64,000 bases of DNA from JAAYTL01 sp031460505 (lineage in GTDB: Bacteria; Bacillota; Clostridia; Tissierellales; Tissierellaceae): assembly GCA_031460505.1 (NCBI GenBank), contig JAVKTT010000006.1, positions 1 to 64,000 on the forward strand, written 5' to 3'. The notes beneath the pieces are model-generated. The model made no database searches. It had not been told where the DNA came from and worked only from the letters and a program-made list of their open reading frames with translations. Of the stretch, positions 44,481 to 55,220 are shown piece by piece (position 1 is the stretch's first letter; every line of letters starts with the position of its first letter). A program made the translations under genes and the position numbers.

Positions 44481-46346
44481 TTAACTGTTCTCTATTTGCT
44501 CTACTAACTCTGATAGATACACCCATCTATCCATTTTCTCTTCTAATTGTTGTTCTATTAATTCTTTTTCATTCAATAATTCTTGAAGTTTTACATAATC
44601 TGTGGCGCAAGCTTCTATTTCTTTATCTATATTATCCATTTTTTCTTCTAGATTAGCTATTTCTTCATCTATAACATCCCATTCTCTCTGTTCATTGAAT
44701 GAGAGTTTTAAGGTCTTTTTCTTTTCTCTTACTTTTTCCTTTTTTGGAGCTTTTTCTTGGACTTCCTTTTCCTTCTGAATCTCTTTAAAATAGGCATAGT
44801 TCCCTGTATATTGTACTATACTTCCGTCTCCTTCAAATACAAATACTTTTTCTACAACCTTATCCAGTAGATATCTATCATGGGATACGATAATGACGGC
44901 ACCAGGGAAATCTTCTAAATAGTCTTCTAAAATTGTAAGGGTTTGGATATCTAAATCATTAGTCGGTTCATCTAGTATAAGTACATTTGGTGATTCCATC
45001 AATACCCTTAGTAGATATAGCCTACGCTTTTCTCCACCTGATAACTTCCCTATAGGGGCCCATTGTAAATCTTTAGAAAACATGAATTTCTCCATCATCT
45101 GAGAAGCTGATATTCTATCTCCATCAATGGTTTTTACAAACTCTCCACCATCTTTAATATACTCTATTGCTCTTTGTTCATCATCCATATCAGCAGTCTC
45201 TTGCTCAAATATGCCTAATTTGACTGTTTCTCCAATTTCGACAGATCCACTATCTGGCTCTAATTTACCTGATATTATCTTCAGTAATGTTGACTTACCC
45301 ATACCATTTGCACCTAGTATACCTACTCTATCGTCTCTTAAGACAGTATAAGAAAAGTTATCTATCAGTTTATTATTATCATAGGATTTAGATATATTAT
45401 TTATCTCTATAATTTTTCTACCTAAGCGGGATGTTCCTATGGCAATATCTAGCTCTTTTTTATCTAAAACTAGTTCTCTATCTCCCAAATCTTGAAACCT
45501 TTGAATCCTTGCCTTTTGCTTAGTGCTTCTTGCTTTAGCACCTTGTTTCATCCATGCTAGCTCTTTTCTATATATTGATTGTCTTTTCCTCTCTGATGCT
45601 AGCTCAATGTTTTCTCTTTCAGCCTTTCTTTCTAAATAATAGGCATAATTGCCTTCATAGCTGTATAATTTACCCATATCTAATTCTAGTATCTTATGAA
45701 CTACCCTATCAAGAAAGTATCTATCATGTGTAATCATCAATAATGCGCCTTTTCTCTTGGATAGATAATCTTCTAACCAATTTATAGTTTCATTATCTAA
45801 GTGGTTTGTTGGCTCATCTAATATCAATAAATCAGATGGATTGATTAAAGCTGAAGCTAATGCAACACGCTTTCTTTGACCACCTGAAAGATTCTCCATT
45901 TTTTGTTCGAAATCATGAATACCTAATTGAGTAAGGACGTTTTTAGCCTCACTTTCCAGTTCCCATATTCCTTTTGAATCCATTTCTTGGGATAGTTTTA
46001 TAATATCTTCCTTTGATGTATTTGGGTTGGAAACTGCCTTATTGTATCTTCTTAAAACCTGCATATTCTCTGATGAACCTCTGAAAACCTGCTCTATGAT
46101 ATTAGCATTTGGATCTATATCTATATCTTGTGAAAGATATTCAATATTTACATCATTTGATCTGATAATTCTACCCGAATCTGGTACTTCAACATTAGCA
46201 AGTAGTTTCAATAATGTTGACTTGCCAGCACCATTAACTCCTATAAGTCCAATCTTATCTCCTTCATGTATTCCGAAGGATACATTGTCTAATAATATCC
46301 TATCTGTATATGCTTTTGAAACATTTTCTATGTTTAATAGTATCAT
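44481..46346 (-). CDS. ABC-F ATPase (Uup-like)
   Basis: A soluble protein of 621 residues with two ABC domains and no membrane part. Walker A sites GVNGAGKST and GANGMGKST, signatures LSGGQRKR and LSGGEKRR, and Walker B motifs ILDEPTNHLD and ILDEPTNDLD. The linker has RSTKQKARIQRFQDL, and a C-terminal coiled coil (about 560-620) is typical of Uup, which acts on ribosomes or DNA. First gene of the topB-cvfB operon; AAAGGGG precedes the ATG. Confidence 0.92.
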   Translation of the reverse strand: MILLNIENVSKAYTDRILLDNVSFGIHEGDKIGLIGVNGAGKSTLLKLLANVEVPDSGRIIRSNDVNIEYLSQDIDIDPNANIIEQVFRGSSENMQVLRRYNKAVSNPNTSKEDIIKLSQEMDSKGIWELESEAKNVLTQLGIHDFEQKMENLSGGQRKRVALASALINPSDLLILDEPTNHLDNETINWLEDYLSKRKGALLMITHDRYFLDRVVHKILELDMGKLYSYEGNYAYYLERKAERENIELASERKRQSIYRKELAWMKQGAKARSTKQKARIQRFQDLGDRELVLDKKELDIAIGTSRLGRKIIEINNISKSYDNNKLIDNFSYTVLRDDRVGILGANGMGKSTLLKIISGKLEPDSGSVEIGETVKLGIFEQETADMDDEQRAIEYIKDGGEFVKTIDGDRISASQMMEKFMFSKDLQWAPIGKLSGGEKRRLYLLRVLMESPNVLILDEPTNDLDIQTLTILEDYLEDFPGAVIIVSHDRYLLDKVVEKVFVFEGDGSIVQYTGNYAYFKEIQKEKEVQEKAPKKEKVREKKKTLKLSFNEQREWDVIDEEIANLEEKMDNIDKEIEACATDYVKLQELLNEKELIEQQLEEKMDRWVYLSELVEQIENS

Positions 46347-46410
46347 TGTGACGCCCCTTTATAAATTACTAATTAATATTATACCATATATGTGCAATTG
46401 AATATTAATC

Positions 46411-46461
46411 AAAAACTAAAAAGGCGACCAGTCATACCTTATTTAGGTAAAAGCAAGTCGC
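46411..46461 (-). terminator. Terminator after a MATE gene
   Basis: On the minus strand GCGAC pairs with GTCGC (46461-46457 and 46428-46424), with an inner ACCT/AGGT pair, followed by five T. Confidence 0.65.
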
Positions 46462-46462
46462 T

Positions 46463-46486
46463 AGATTCCTCATTACATTCGGAATG
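46463..46486. repeat. Half copy of a REP-like repeat
   Basis: Read on the minus strand it begins CATTCCGAATG and ends GAGGAATCT, similar to the left arm of the palindrome at 58449-58514 (CATTCTGAGCC...GAGGAATCT). Confidence 0.5.
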
Positions 46487-46534
46487 AAATCTTGTGAAGA
46501 AATATGAACAAAGTTTTGCGTCCCCAACGTTCAT

Positions 46535-47899
46535 TTAGACGTTACTCAGCACTGTTCTTTTCCATTTATTACTCTTGTATATTATAAATCCATATACACA
46601 AACGAATAGATTACTTGCACTCATTGAAAACCAAATTCCATCTGAACCAATCTCAGTGAAATACTTGAATAGTAATATCATAGGTATTCTTAATCCCCAT
46701 AACCTGCCTATCTCCATAGTCATTGAAAACTTTGTATTACCTGAACCTTGATATAGTCCTTGAAATACGCTAAATATGCCTAAGAAAGGCATAGATAGTG
46801 AAATATATCTTAGAAAACTGATACTTTGGGCTATAACACTTGGATCATCTTTAGACTGAATAAAAAAATCAATCAATTGTTGATCAAAGTAAATTAATAT
46901 TATACAACCTATTACACCGATGCTTACAGCAATCTTACTAGCTTTGCGAAAAGCTTCATTTACTCTTTCATATTGGTTTGCTCCTATATTTTGACCAACT
47001 ACTGAAGTTAATGCCGCTCCAATTCCTTGGGAAAATTGCATTACCAATGATGTAATTCTATTTACCATTCCAAAAGCAGCTAGTGTAGCTGTTCCATAGG
47101 AAACTACGAATCCATTAAGAACCATAAATCCTATAGCAGATCCAGACTGTCCAATTGATGAAGGAAATCCTACCTTCAAAACATCTTTAAGTATTTTTTT
47201 GTTGAATTTAAAGTCTTTAAAGTTAGGCTTAATTTTATTGCTTTCACTAAATAATAAGAAACAACCTATTATAGCCAATAAAGCCCTAGATAAAAATGTA
47301 GCCCAAGCAGCTCCTGCGATACCCAAATCAAAAGTAAAGATAAATATAGGGTCTAATATCATATTAACTATAGCTGATACCCCACTTAGAATAGTTGGTG
47401 TAACTGTGTTACCCTGAGCACTCATTATTGAGTTTATATTAAAAAACAGAAACAGAAATACCGTATCTAAAAAGGTAATTCTCAGGTAAATATTACTTAA
47501 TTCTGCCAACTCTACATCTGCACCCATTGCTTTGATAATATATGGGCTCAAGATATAACCAATAACAGTGAAACTTAAAGCCATAATTATAGATATAGCT
47601 ATAATTTGACTTGCATACTCCTGAGCTTCTTTTATTTTATTTGCTCCTACTAATTGTGATAATAGAGATGTTCCGGCAATAGAGATTCCTATTCCCAAGG
47701 AAATAAATAAAAAGTTAACAGGCCATACAAATGAAGTTGCTGCGAAATGTACTGATGATATCTTTCCAACCCAGAAAGCATCTACTAAATTAAATAATGT
47801 CTGTATAAAATTATTGATGATTATTGGTATGGACAGGATTATCAAAGCCTTAAGTACGTCTCCATTCAATATCAATTCAGTTTTATCATTTTTTATCAT
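46535..47899 (-). CDS. MATE family efflux transporter
   Basis: A 454-residue MATE exporter. Recognisable pieces are IPIIINNFIQTLFNLVDAFW at the start, GTSLLSQLVGANK (about 75-90) and SVVGQNIGANQYERVNEAFR in the second half. Third MATE gene of the window; they are not close copies of one another. AATAGGTGATATA precedes the ATG. Confidence 0.92.
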   Translation of the reverse strand: MIKNDKTELILNGDVLKALIILSIPIIINNFIQTLFNLVDAFWVGKISSVHFAATSFVWPVNFLFISLGIGISIAGTSLLSQLVGANKIKEAQEYASQIIAISIIMALSFTVIGYILSPYIIKAMGADVELAELSNIYLRITFLDTVFLFLFFNINSIMSAQGNTVTPTILSGVSAIVNMILDPIFIFTFDLGIAGAAWATFLSRALLAIIGCFLLFSESNKIKPNFKDFKFNKKILKDVLKVGFPSSIGQSGSAIGFMVLNGFVVSYGTATLAAFGMVNRITSLVMQFSQGIGAALTSVVGQNIGANQYERVNEAFRKASKIAVSIGVIGCIILIYFDQQLIDFFIQSKDDPSVIAQSISFLRYISLSMPFLGIFSVFQGLYQGSGNTKFSMTMEIGRLWGLRIPMILLFKYFTEIGSDGIWFSMSASNLFVCVYGFIIYKSNKWKRTVLSNV

Positions 47900-47984
47900 T
47901 ATATCACCTATTAAATGTATTTCGAGTCACTTAATAAGTATAGCAAGTAGTGCATAAATTGGCAATTACTATTTTCCATTAGAT

Positions 47985-48623
47985 TTATGAGAATTCGATA
48001 CTTCTTTTTCTCTTTCTTATTAACTCTGATTGTTTCTTAAATATATAACTCATTATTTCTTCATTTTCTTCTTGAAATTTAATACCATATAAAAACTTGA
48101 ATACATTACGTTTCTGATTCTGTTCTTCTCGTCTTACAATCAAACCATTGACCTCTATCCTATACTCCATATCCTCTATTAAAAAATCTATCTTGTCACC
48201 TATTTTATGCTCTTTATTAGAATAAAAGCCTATACCCCTTGCACTTAAATCCTTGTATCTACCTCTAAATCTTACATCGTCAAGTTTGTAGTAGATATCG
48301 TCATCAAGCCTTAACCTAAAGGCTCCTCTATTATTTATGTTTTCAGCCTCCGAATTACATGATAGTACAATTAATTGTACTAAGTTGCTTTTTTCATAAC
48401 CTATCATTTGGCATGTCCACTTTTTACATTTACCATCTTTCTTATAGTAAACGTTTGCACTATCTATATCACTTAACCATCTTAGATCCCTTGGGATTAC
48501 TGCTTTTAATATACCACCCTTCACACTGTCAACCCTTGTATTAAACCTGATTTCACTCTCTATATCACTACTAAATATCTCTACTTCAATAAAACTATCA
48601 AAAGACAATTCATTTATATACAT
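47985..48623 (-). CDS. PilZ-domain c-di-GMP-binding protein
   Basis: A 212-residue protein with a YcgR-N-like domain followed by a PilZ domain. The c-di-GMP binding motifs are R-x-x-x-R in RGAFRLRL (about 99-106) and DLSARGIGF (about 126-134). It probably acts as a c-di-GMP effector on motility, pili or adhesion; the partner is unknown. It lies behind a hairpin after pyk, on the same strand. Confidence 0.88.
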   Translation of the reverse strand: MYINELSFDSFIEVEIFSSDIESEIRFNTRVDSVKGGILKAVIPRDLRWLSDIDSANVYYKKDGKCKKWTCQMIGYEKSNLVQLIVLSCNSEAENINNRGAFRLRLDDDIYYKLDDVRFRGRYKDLSARGIGFYSNKEHKIGDKIDFLIEDMEYRIEVNGLIVRREEQNQKRNVFKFLYGIKFQEENEEIMSYIFKKQSELIRKRKRSIEFS

Positions 48624-48651
48624 ATCATCACCCTTTTATGACAGTTATATG

Positions 48652-48671
48652 GGCGGCCTTATTAGGCCGCC
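48652..48671. terminator. GC-rich hairpin between pyk and PilZ gene
   Basis: GGCGGCCT (48652-48659) and AGGCCGCC (48664-48671) form a perfect 8-bp stem with a 4-base loop. It lacks a T run, so termination strength is uncertain; it may be an RNA-stabilising element. Confidence 0.5.
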
Positions 48672-48677
48672 ATTTAA

Positions 48678-50435
48678 TTATAAGACTCTTGCTTCCCCTT
48701 TATATATCTGACCAGTAGCACTATCTACTGTTACTATGTCTCCGTCTTTTAATATACTTGTTGCATTTTGTGCTCCTACTATAGTTGGTTTATCAAGATT
48801 TAAGCCTACTATTGCCGCATGTGAAGTTAATCCACCATCCTCTGTTACAATAGCTCCAGCTCTTTCCATAAACTTAACCATGTCCTTATCAGTATTTACA
48901 CTTACTAAAATATTACCATCATCAAACTTTGACAATAATTCTGCTTTATTATTAGCTATGCATACTTTTCCTGATACAGACTTGTTTCCAATTCCTGTTC
49001 CTGTTAGTAGAACTTTTCCTATTGTGTGAACTTTGATTAGATTAGTTGAGCCTGATAATCCTGCAGGTATACCAGCTGTTATTACAACTAAATCTCCTTC
49101 TTTTACATATCCGCTATTTATAGATGCCTCTACAGAATTTGATATTACTTCATCTGTCGACATACTTTCTGGTGCTAATACTGGGTATACTCCCCATTCT
49201 AAAGCTAATTTCCTCATAACTTCCTCAGTAGTTGTTACAGCAACTATTGGTGATTTTGGTCTGAATTTTGATATTGCCTTTGATGTATAACCTGATGATG
49301 TTGCTGTAATTATAGCTGCAGCTTCTAGATCTTGAGCTGTATAGCATGTTGCCCTACCTATTGCATTTGTTGTAGTTATTTCTGTTCTATATGACTTAGA
49401 TTTTAGTAAATCAGGATAGTCTAATGATTCTTCTGTAGTAACTGCAATCTTATACATAGTCTTTACTGATTCTACAGGGTATTTACCTGCTGCAGTTTCT
49501 CCAGATAGCATTATTGCACTGGTTCCATCTAGAATAGCATTTGCTACGTCTGTTACTTCAGCTCTTGTAGGTCTAGGATTTCTCATCATTGAATCCAACA
49601 TCTGAGTTGCTGTGATAACTGGTTTTCCTGCAATATTACATTTTCTAATCATATCTTTTTGAACTATTGGCATAGTCTCTGTTTCAATCTCTACTCCTAG
49701 GTCCCCTCTAGCAACCATGATTCCATCTGAGAGCATTATAATCTCATCAAGATTATCTACACCTTGTTGGTTTTCAATCTTTGAGATTATATCAATATTG
49801 TGACCATTATTTTCTTCTAATATCTTTCTTATCTCTGTAACATCGTCTCCCTTTCTTATAAAGGAAGCTGCAATAAAGTCAATTCCATTTTCTATTCCAA
49901 ATAAAATATCGTTTATATCTTTTTGTGTAATTGCTGGAAGATTGATCTTTACATTAGGGACATTAACTCCCTTATGGTTTTTTAATGTACCACTATTTAG
50001 AGCTATACATTTAATGTCTGTACCGTCTATAATTTCAAGCACTCTTAGCTCTACTAAGCCATCATCAATTAATATTATTGATCCTTCTTTAACGTCATTT
50101 GGTAACCCTTCATAGGACATATTTACAATGGTTTCGTCTCCTAAAATATCTCTATTTGTTAATGTAAATATACTTCCTTGTTCTAATTCTATAGTACCGT
50201 CTTTAAAGTTTCCCAGTCTAATTTCAGGTCCCTTAGTATCAAGCATAATAGCAACAGGAAGCCCTAATTCTTCTCTGACTTTTTTTATTGTATCTATTCT
50301 TTTCTTATGCTCTTCATGGCTACCATGGGAGAAGTTAAGTCTACATACATTTAATCCATTCTCAAATAACTGCTTTAGTACCTCTTCTGATTCTGATGCT
50401 GGCCCTATAGTTGCTACAATTTTTGTTTTCTTCAT
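48678..50435 (-). CDS. pyk: Pyruvate kinase with C-terminal PEP-utilising domain
   Basis: Converts phosphoenolpyruvate and ADP to pyruvate and ATP. The catalytic barrel shows KIVATIGPAS, RLNFSHGSHEEH, MLDTKGPEIR and KIENQQGVDN, and the effector-binding domain follows. An extra C-terminal domain (about 495-585) carries GGLTSHAAIVG, the PEP-utiliser phosphohistidine site as in Bacillus pyruvate kinase. GGAGGATAT precedes the ATG. It starts 11 bases after pfkA in the same operon. Confidence 0.96.
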   Translation of the reverse strand: MKKTKIVATIGPASESEEVLKQLFENGLNVCRLNFSHGSHEEHKKRIDTIKKVREELGLPVAIMLDTKGPEIRLGNFKDGTIELEQGSIFTLTNRDILGDETIVNMSYEGLPNDVKEGSIILIDDGLVELRVLEIIDGTDIKCIALNSGTLKNHKGVNVPNVKINLPAITQKDINDILFGIENGIDFIAASFIRKGDDVTEIRKILEENNGHNIDIISKIENQQGVDNLDEIIMLSDGIMVARGDLGVEIETETMPIVQKDMIRKCNIAGKPVITATQMLDSMMRNPRPTRAEVTDVANAILDGTSAIMLSGETAAGKYPVESVKTMYKIAVTTEESLDYPDLLKSKSYRTEITTTNAIGRATCYTAQDLEAAAIITATSSGYTSKAISKFRPKSPIVAVTTTEEVMRKLALEWGVYPVLAPESMSTDEVISNSVEASINSGYVKEGDLVVITAGIPAGLSGSTNLIKVHTIGKVLLTGTGIGNKSVSGKVCIANNKAELLSKFDDGNILVSVNTDKDMVKFMERAGAIVTEDGGLTSHAAIVGLNLDKPTIVGAQNATSILKDGDIVTVDSATGQIYKGEARVL

Positions 50436-50446
50436 TTGATATCCTC

Positions 50447-51406
50447 CTATATTGAAAGTATTTGAGCTGTTTCATACATTTTTTTATTGAATTCTTTTTT
50501 TATAATTAATGCTTCATTAATATCTAAATTTATAATTTCATTACATTTTATACCCAATGCTTTTCCAGATTTGCCTTCTAGTAAAAGCTCTACAGCTTCT
50601 CTGCCCATTTCACTTGCTATTATCCTATCGAAGGTTGTTGGTGTACCACCTCTTTGAAGATGTCCCAATATGGTTACTCTCGTATCTATACCAGTTTTAA
50701 ACTTGACTTCCTCAGATAAGTCATATGCATCACCTACTCCTTCTGCTAAGACGATTATATGATGTAGTTTACCTCTATTTTTACCATTTAATACTTTTTT
50801 ACATATTTCATCTACATCAAATTCAACTTCTGGTACTATAATACTTTCTCCACCACCAGCCAAACCTGCGTATAGAGCTATATCACCACAACGTCTACCC
50901 ATTACTTCTATAATGTTTGCTCTTCCGTGGGATGTAGATGTATCTCTTAGCTTACTTATTGCCTCTACTACTGTCTCCACAGCAGTAAGAAAACCAATGG
51001 TAAAATCAGTATATCCCAAATCATTATCAATTGTACAAGGAATACCTATAGTAGGAATGCCGGCATTAGATAGGGCTCTAGCTCCTTTTAAAGTACCGTC
51101 TCCACCTAAGACAATTAGAGCATCTATACCAAAAATGTCTATTACATTTAATGCCTTTTTGAATCCCTCTTCTGTTTGAAATTCATCAGATCTACTACTT
51201 CTGAGCATGGTTCCGCCTCTATGGATGATATCAGCAACAGATGACAAATTCATCTCTGCTATATCTCCATTTATTAAACCAGCATAACCCTGTTTAACAC
51301 CCATCATTCTCATGCCATGGTAAATACCAGTTCTTATAACTGCTCTAATTGCAGCATTCATCCCTGGTGCATCGCCACCACTTGTAAGTATACCAATAGT
51401 CTTCAT
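50447..51406 (-). CDS. pfkA: ATP-dependent 6-phosphofructokinase
   Basis: Phosphorylates fructose-6-phosphate in glycolysis. The 319-residue length fits bacterial PfkA. Visible motifs are GILTSGGDAPGMNAAIRA (start), GGDGTLKGA, the catalytic PCTIDND and MGRRCGDIAL, with LGHLQRGGTPTTFDR near the C-terminus. TAGGAGG precedes the ATG. It is between a small gene and pyk in the dnaE-to-pyk operon. Confidence 0.97.
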   Translation of the reverse strand: MKTIGILTSGGDAPGMNAAIRAVIRTGIYHGMRMMGVKQGYAGLINGDIAEMNLSSVADIIHRGGTMLRSSRSDEFQTEEGFKKALNVIDIFGIDALIVLGGDGTLKGARALSNAGIPTIGIPCTIDNDLGYTDFTIGFLTAVETVVEAISKLRDTSTSHGRANIIEVMGRRCGDIALYAGLAGGGESIIVPEVEFDVDEICKKVLNGKNRGKLHHIIVLAEGVGDAYDLSEEVKFKTGIDTRVTILGHLQRGGTPTTFDRIIASEMGREAVELLLEGKSGKALGIKCNEIINLDINEALIIKKEFNKKMYETAQILSI

Positions 51407-51435
51407 ATAATCCTCCTAAGCCTAATATTTTACAA

Positions 51436-51630
51436 CTAAATAATATCTAATTCCATTAACACTGATTGTATTTCTTCTGCTTCAAATGATGGGGCTAATA
51501 TTTCATATAATTCCTCGTCCCCTTCTGTTGCAAAGAATTTCGATTTAACTATATACCCTTCTGACAAAAGCTTTTGTTCTATTTCTTTAGCCCAATCATG
51601 CCCAGAAGCAACATAAATGGTAGTCCACAT
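51436..51630 (-). CDS. Small DUF2007-like protein
   Basis: A 64-residue protein beginning MWTTIYVASGHDWAKEIEQK. Similar short proteins recur between dnaE and pfkA in Clostridia, and the pattern is like the ferredoxin-like DUF2007 signal-transducing fold. Function is unknown. GGGGGG precedes the ATG. The position in the operon is a conserved feature by general knowledge, not shown here. Confidence 0.75.
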   Translation of the reverse strand: MWTTIYVASGHDWAKEIEQKLLSEGYIVKSKFFATEGDEELYEILAPSFEAEEIQSVLMELDII

Positions 51631-51659
51631 CCAGATTCCCCCCTAAAACCTACATAAGA

Positions 51660-54600
51660 TTAAGAAATAACCACATTTCCATCACCTAATAATTCTTCTA
51701 ATTCTTCAATTATATCTTTATTATCAACATTTATCCATAATGATCTATCTGCCACTAAAGTTTGTTTTGTACTTTCGAGATAAATATATATAGGTGTATC
51801 ACCAGAAGCTCTCTTTAGTATTGAATTTAACCTAATAGACAAATCACTTTTTCTGTCCTTAGTTATTCTTAAATAAACCTTATCTAACTTTAATTTATTT
51901 AAAGGCATAATTCTTTCACATATAATTTTAGGTTCTTCCACTTCTGATAAACTAAGTCTACCCTCAATAATTATTAATTCGTTATCGTCAATAATTCTAC
52001 TATAATCTTGATAAGTCTTTGGAAATACAATACACTCTATAGTCCCAAAGAAATCTTCTAGGGTAATAAATGCCATCATATTGTTATTCTTTGTAATTTT
52101 ATTTTTCTTCTCTACAACTATACCACCAATCTTTACTCTTTGGCCATCTTTTACTAGTTGAACTTGGCTTGAACTTTCATCTAATTCTGAAAAAATTTCT
52201 AAAGTTGTTATATTTGATACAACTTTTAGCTCTTTCTCATAATGTGCTAAAGGATGTCCAGATACATATATACCCAAAGTTTCCTTTTCCATATCCAATA
52301 GTATTTTTTGTGGAAATTCTTTTAAATCTGGTAAATTATCTTTGTTTTCTACAATGTCTAATGTATCAAATATAGAGAATTGTCCCGCTATGTTTCTCTT
52401 TCTATCTGCATGAATTCCATCTATGGTTTTCTCAAATATGGCTAATAACTGTGCTCTGTTTGCCCCTAAACTGTCCATTGCACCACATCTTATCAAACTT
52501 TCCATTGCTCTTTTATTCATTGCAGAAGAATCTATCTTTTCTATTCTCTCTACTAAATCCGTAAGACTTGTGAACCTACCACTTTCTCTACCCTTAACTA
52601 TTGCTGTTATAATATTCTCTCCAACATTTTTAACTGCTGTCAACCCAAATCTTATTTTACCATTTGATACAGTAAATTTATGGGATGATTCATTTACATC
52701 TGGTGGCAATACTTCTATTCCTAGTCGTTTACATTCCTGTATATATAGTGAAACTGAACTTGTACTGTTCATAATTGATGAAATTTGCGCTGCCATGAAT
52801 TCAACTGGATAATAATATTTTAGCCAAGCAGTTCTATATGCTATTACAGCATAAGCTGCAGAATGTGATTTATTGAAGGCATAGTTTGCAAAATCTATCA
52901 TCAAATCATAAATCTTATTAGCCGATTTTTCATCTACTCCATTTCTAATTGCACCAGCTATTAATATGTTACCAGCTTCATCAACTTGACCATAGATAAA
53001 ATTCTTACGTTCTTCCTCCATTACATCCATCTTTTTCTTACCCATTGCACGACGCACTAAATCTGCACGTCCCATAGAATACCCACCTATATCTCTTACA
53101 ATTTGCATAACCTGCTCTTGATATACTATACAACCATATGTCACATTAAGTATAGGTTCGAGTTTTGGATGAATATATGTTATTTTACTTGGATCATGTT
53201 TACATTCCACAAATGTTGGAATTTGATTCATAGGTCCTGGTCTAAAAAGTGAGTTTGCTGCTATAAGGTTTTCAAATACATTTGGCTTTAACTCCTTTAA
53301 GAAAGCCCTCATACCAGGACTTTCAAATTGAAATATCCCTAGTGTTTCAGCTTTTGCAAACATATTGAATACTGAAGGATCATCAAAACTTATATCCTTA
53401 AAATCTATTTTTTTACCATGATTTTCTTCAATTAGATTTACCGCATCTCTTATTACTGTTAGAGTTCTTAATCCTAAGAAATCCATTTTAAGTAGACCTA
53501 ACTCTTCTAATTCAGTCATATTAAACTGTGTAGATAAGGAATCTCCATTTCTTAAAAGAGGTACATAATTGGTTATAGGTTCTTTAGATATTACTACACC
53601 TGCTGCATGGGTTGATGTATGTCTAGGAAGCCCTTCTACCTTAATTGCATAATCTATAAGCAATTGTATTTGATTGTTGTTTTCATATTCATCTCTAAGG
53701 CTACTATTTACCTCTAGAGCCTTTTCTATTGTCATTCCCAATTCTGTAGGTATTTGTTTAGCTACAAAATCCACTTCACCATAAGGCATATTTATAGCTC
53801 TTCCTACGTCTCTAATTGCTCCTCGAGCAGCCATGGTACCAAATGTAACGATTTGGGCTACTCTATCTGCACCGTACTTATTGATTACATATTGTATAAC
53901 TTCTTCACGTCTTTCATAGCAAAAATCTATATCTATATCAGGCATAGTTACTCTTTCAGGATTTAAAAACCTTTCAAAGAGTAAACCATATTCCAATGGA
54001 TCTATATCTATAATTCCCAATCCATATGATATAATGCTTCCTGCTGCAGATCCCCTTCCAGGTCCAACCATTATTTCATTATCTTTTGCAAATTTAATAA
54101 AGTCCCAGACTATAAGGAAGTAGTCTACATATCCCATATCTACAATAGTTTTAAACTCATAATCAAATCTATTTCTAATCTCATCTGTAATCTCATCATA
54201 CCTATCATTTAATCCTTCTATGGTCAATTCTCTCAAGTAGGACTCATTACTATATCCAGACGGAACTTTATATTCAGGAAGGTGTAATGTAGAAAAGTCT
54301 AATTCAACATTACAACGTTCTCCAATCCAAGCTGTATTTTCTAAAGCTTTAGTCTGATTACTAAATAAGGAATACATCTCACTTGGAGATTTTAGATAGA
54401 ATTGGTTTGAAGGAAATTTCATTCTATTTTCTTCATCTACAGTTTTTCCAGTTTGAATACATAAAAGAACATCGTGAACTGCTGCATCTTCCTTTTTAAG
54501 ATAATGAACATCATTTGTTGCAACTAATGGTATACCTGTTTCGTTACTTAATTTAATCAATTGCTCATTTACATTAATTTGTTCTCTTATTCCATGGTCC

Positions 54601-55133
54601 TGAAGTTCTAAAAAGAAGTTGTCTTGGCCAAATATTTCTTTATATTCTAAAGCTGATTTTTTTGCTCTTTCATAATTATTGTCTAAGATAAATTGTTGGA
54701 CTTCTCCACCTAAACAAGCAGATAGGGCTATTATCCCTTTGCTATATTTTCTAAGGACATCCTTATCTACCCTAGGTTTATAATAGAATCCATTTACATA
54801 CCCTTCTGAAACAATTTTCATGAGGTTTTGGTAGCCTTCATTATTTTCAGCTAAAAGGACCAAATGATATTGATTTTTATCCTTTTGTTCTTTTTCTGTA
54901 TATTTATTTATGGCTGTATATACTTCTGAACCAAGTATAGGCTTTATTTTTTGCTTTTTTGCTTCTTTATAAAATTGAATAACACCAAACATAGACCCAT
55001 GATCAGTAATTGCCACAGCATCCATGCCTAGTTCCTTGGTCCTAGAAACCAAATCCTTTATTCTAATAGAACCATCTAATAAACTATATTCAGTATGAAC
55101 ATGTAAGTGAACAAAGCTGTTTTTCTCTATCAT
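51660..55133 (-). CDS. dnaE: DNA polymerase III alpha subunit (DnaE)
   Basis: A 1157-residue C-family replicative polymerase. The N-terminal PHP domain begins HLHVHTEYSLLDG. The catalytic acidic residues lie in VGPGRGSAAGS and PDIDIDFCYERREEV (about 400). Later come the tandem HhH region, the OB-fold (VKIGGIVVEKKNKITKNN) and a C-terminal domain. The length and order match DnaE, not PolC. GAGAGGATAT precedes the ATG. First gene of the dnaE-pfkA-pyk operon; the upstream terminator at 55191-55220 isolates it. Confidence 0.97.
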   Translation of the reverse strand: MIEKNSFVHLHVHTEYSLLDGSIRIKDLVSRTKELGMDAVAITDHGSMFGVIQFYKEAKKQKIKPILGSEVYTAINKYTEKEQKDKNQYHLVLLAENNEGYQNLMKIVSEGYVNGFYYKPRVDKDVLRKYSKGIIALSACLGGEVQQFILDNNYERAKKSALEYKEIFGQDNFFLELQDHGIREQINVNEQLIKLSNETGIPLVATNDVHYLKKEDAAVHDVLLCIQTGKTVDEENRMKFPSNQFYLKSPSEMYSLFSNQTKALENTAWIGERCNVELDFSTLHLPEYKVPSGYSNESYLRELTIEGLNDRYDEITDEIRNRFDYEFKTIVDMGYVDYFLIVWDFIKFAKDNEIMVGPGRGSAAGSIISYGLGIIDIDPLEYGLLFERFLNPERVTMPDIDIDFCYERREEVIQYVINKYGADRVAQIVTFGTMAARGAIRDVGRAINMPYGEVDFVAKQIPTELGMTIEKALEVNSSLRDEYENNNQIQLLIDYAIKVEGLPRHTSTHAAGVVISKEPITNYVPLLRNGDSLSTQFNMTELEELGLLKMDFLGLRTLTVIRDAVNLIEENHGKKIDFKDISFDDPSVFNMFAKAETLGIFQFESPGMRAFLKELKPNVFENLIAANSLFRPGPMNQIPTFVECKHDPSKITYIHPKLEPILNVTYGCIVYQEQVMQIVRDIGGYSMGRADLVRRAMGKKKMDVMEEERKNFIYGQVDEAGNILIAGAIRNGVDEKSANKIYDLMIDFANYAFNKSHSAAYAVIAYRTAWLKYYYPVEFMAAQISSIMNSTSSVSLYIQECKRLGIEVLPPDVNESSHKFTVSNGKIRFGLTAVKNVGENIITAIVKGRESGRFTSLTDLVERIEKIDSSAMNKRAMESLIRCGAMDSLGANRAQLLAIFEKTIDGIHADRKRNIAGQFSIFDTLDIVENKDNLPDLKEFPQKILLDMEKETLGIYVSGHPLAHYEKELKVVSNITTLEIFSELDESSSQVQLVKDGQRVKIGGIVVEKKNKITKNNNMMAFITLEDFFGTIECIVFPKTYQDYSRIIDDNELIIIEGRLSLSEVEEPKIICERIMPLNKLKLDKVYLRITKDRKSDLSIRLNSILKRASGDTPIYIYLESTKQTLVADRSLWINVDNKDIIEELEELLGDGNVVIS

Positions 55134-55190
55134 ACATAATATCCTCTCTTAATTATACATCTACTATTTATTCTATCATAATTGACAGAA

Positions 55191-55220
55191 AAATAAAGAC
55201 TCCTATAGGAGTCTTTATTT
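55191..55220. terminator. Perfect 30-bp palindrome terminator
   Basis: AAATAAAGACTCC pairs with its exact complement across 55191-55220. It ends the nudix-whiA-HPr-grdX unit just after its last stop codon and lies before dnaE. Confidence 0.9.
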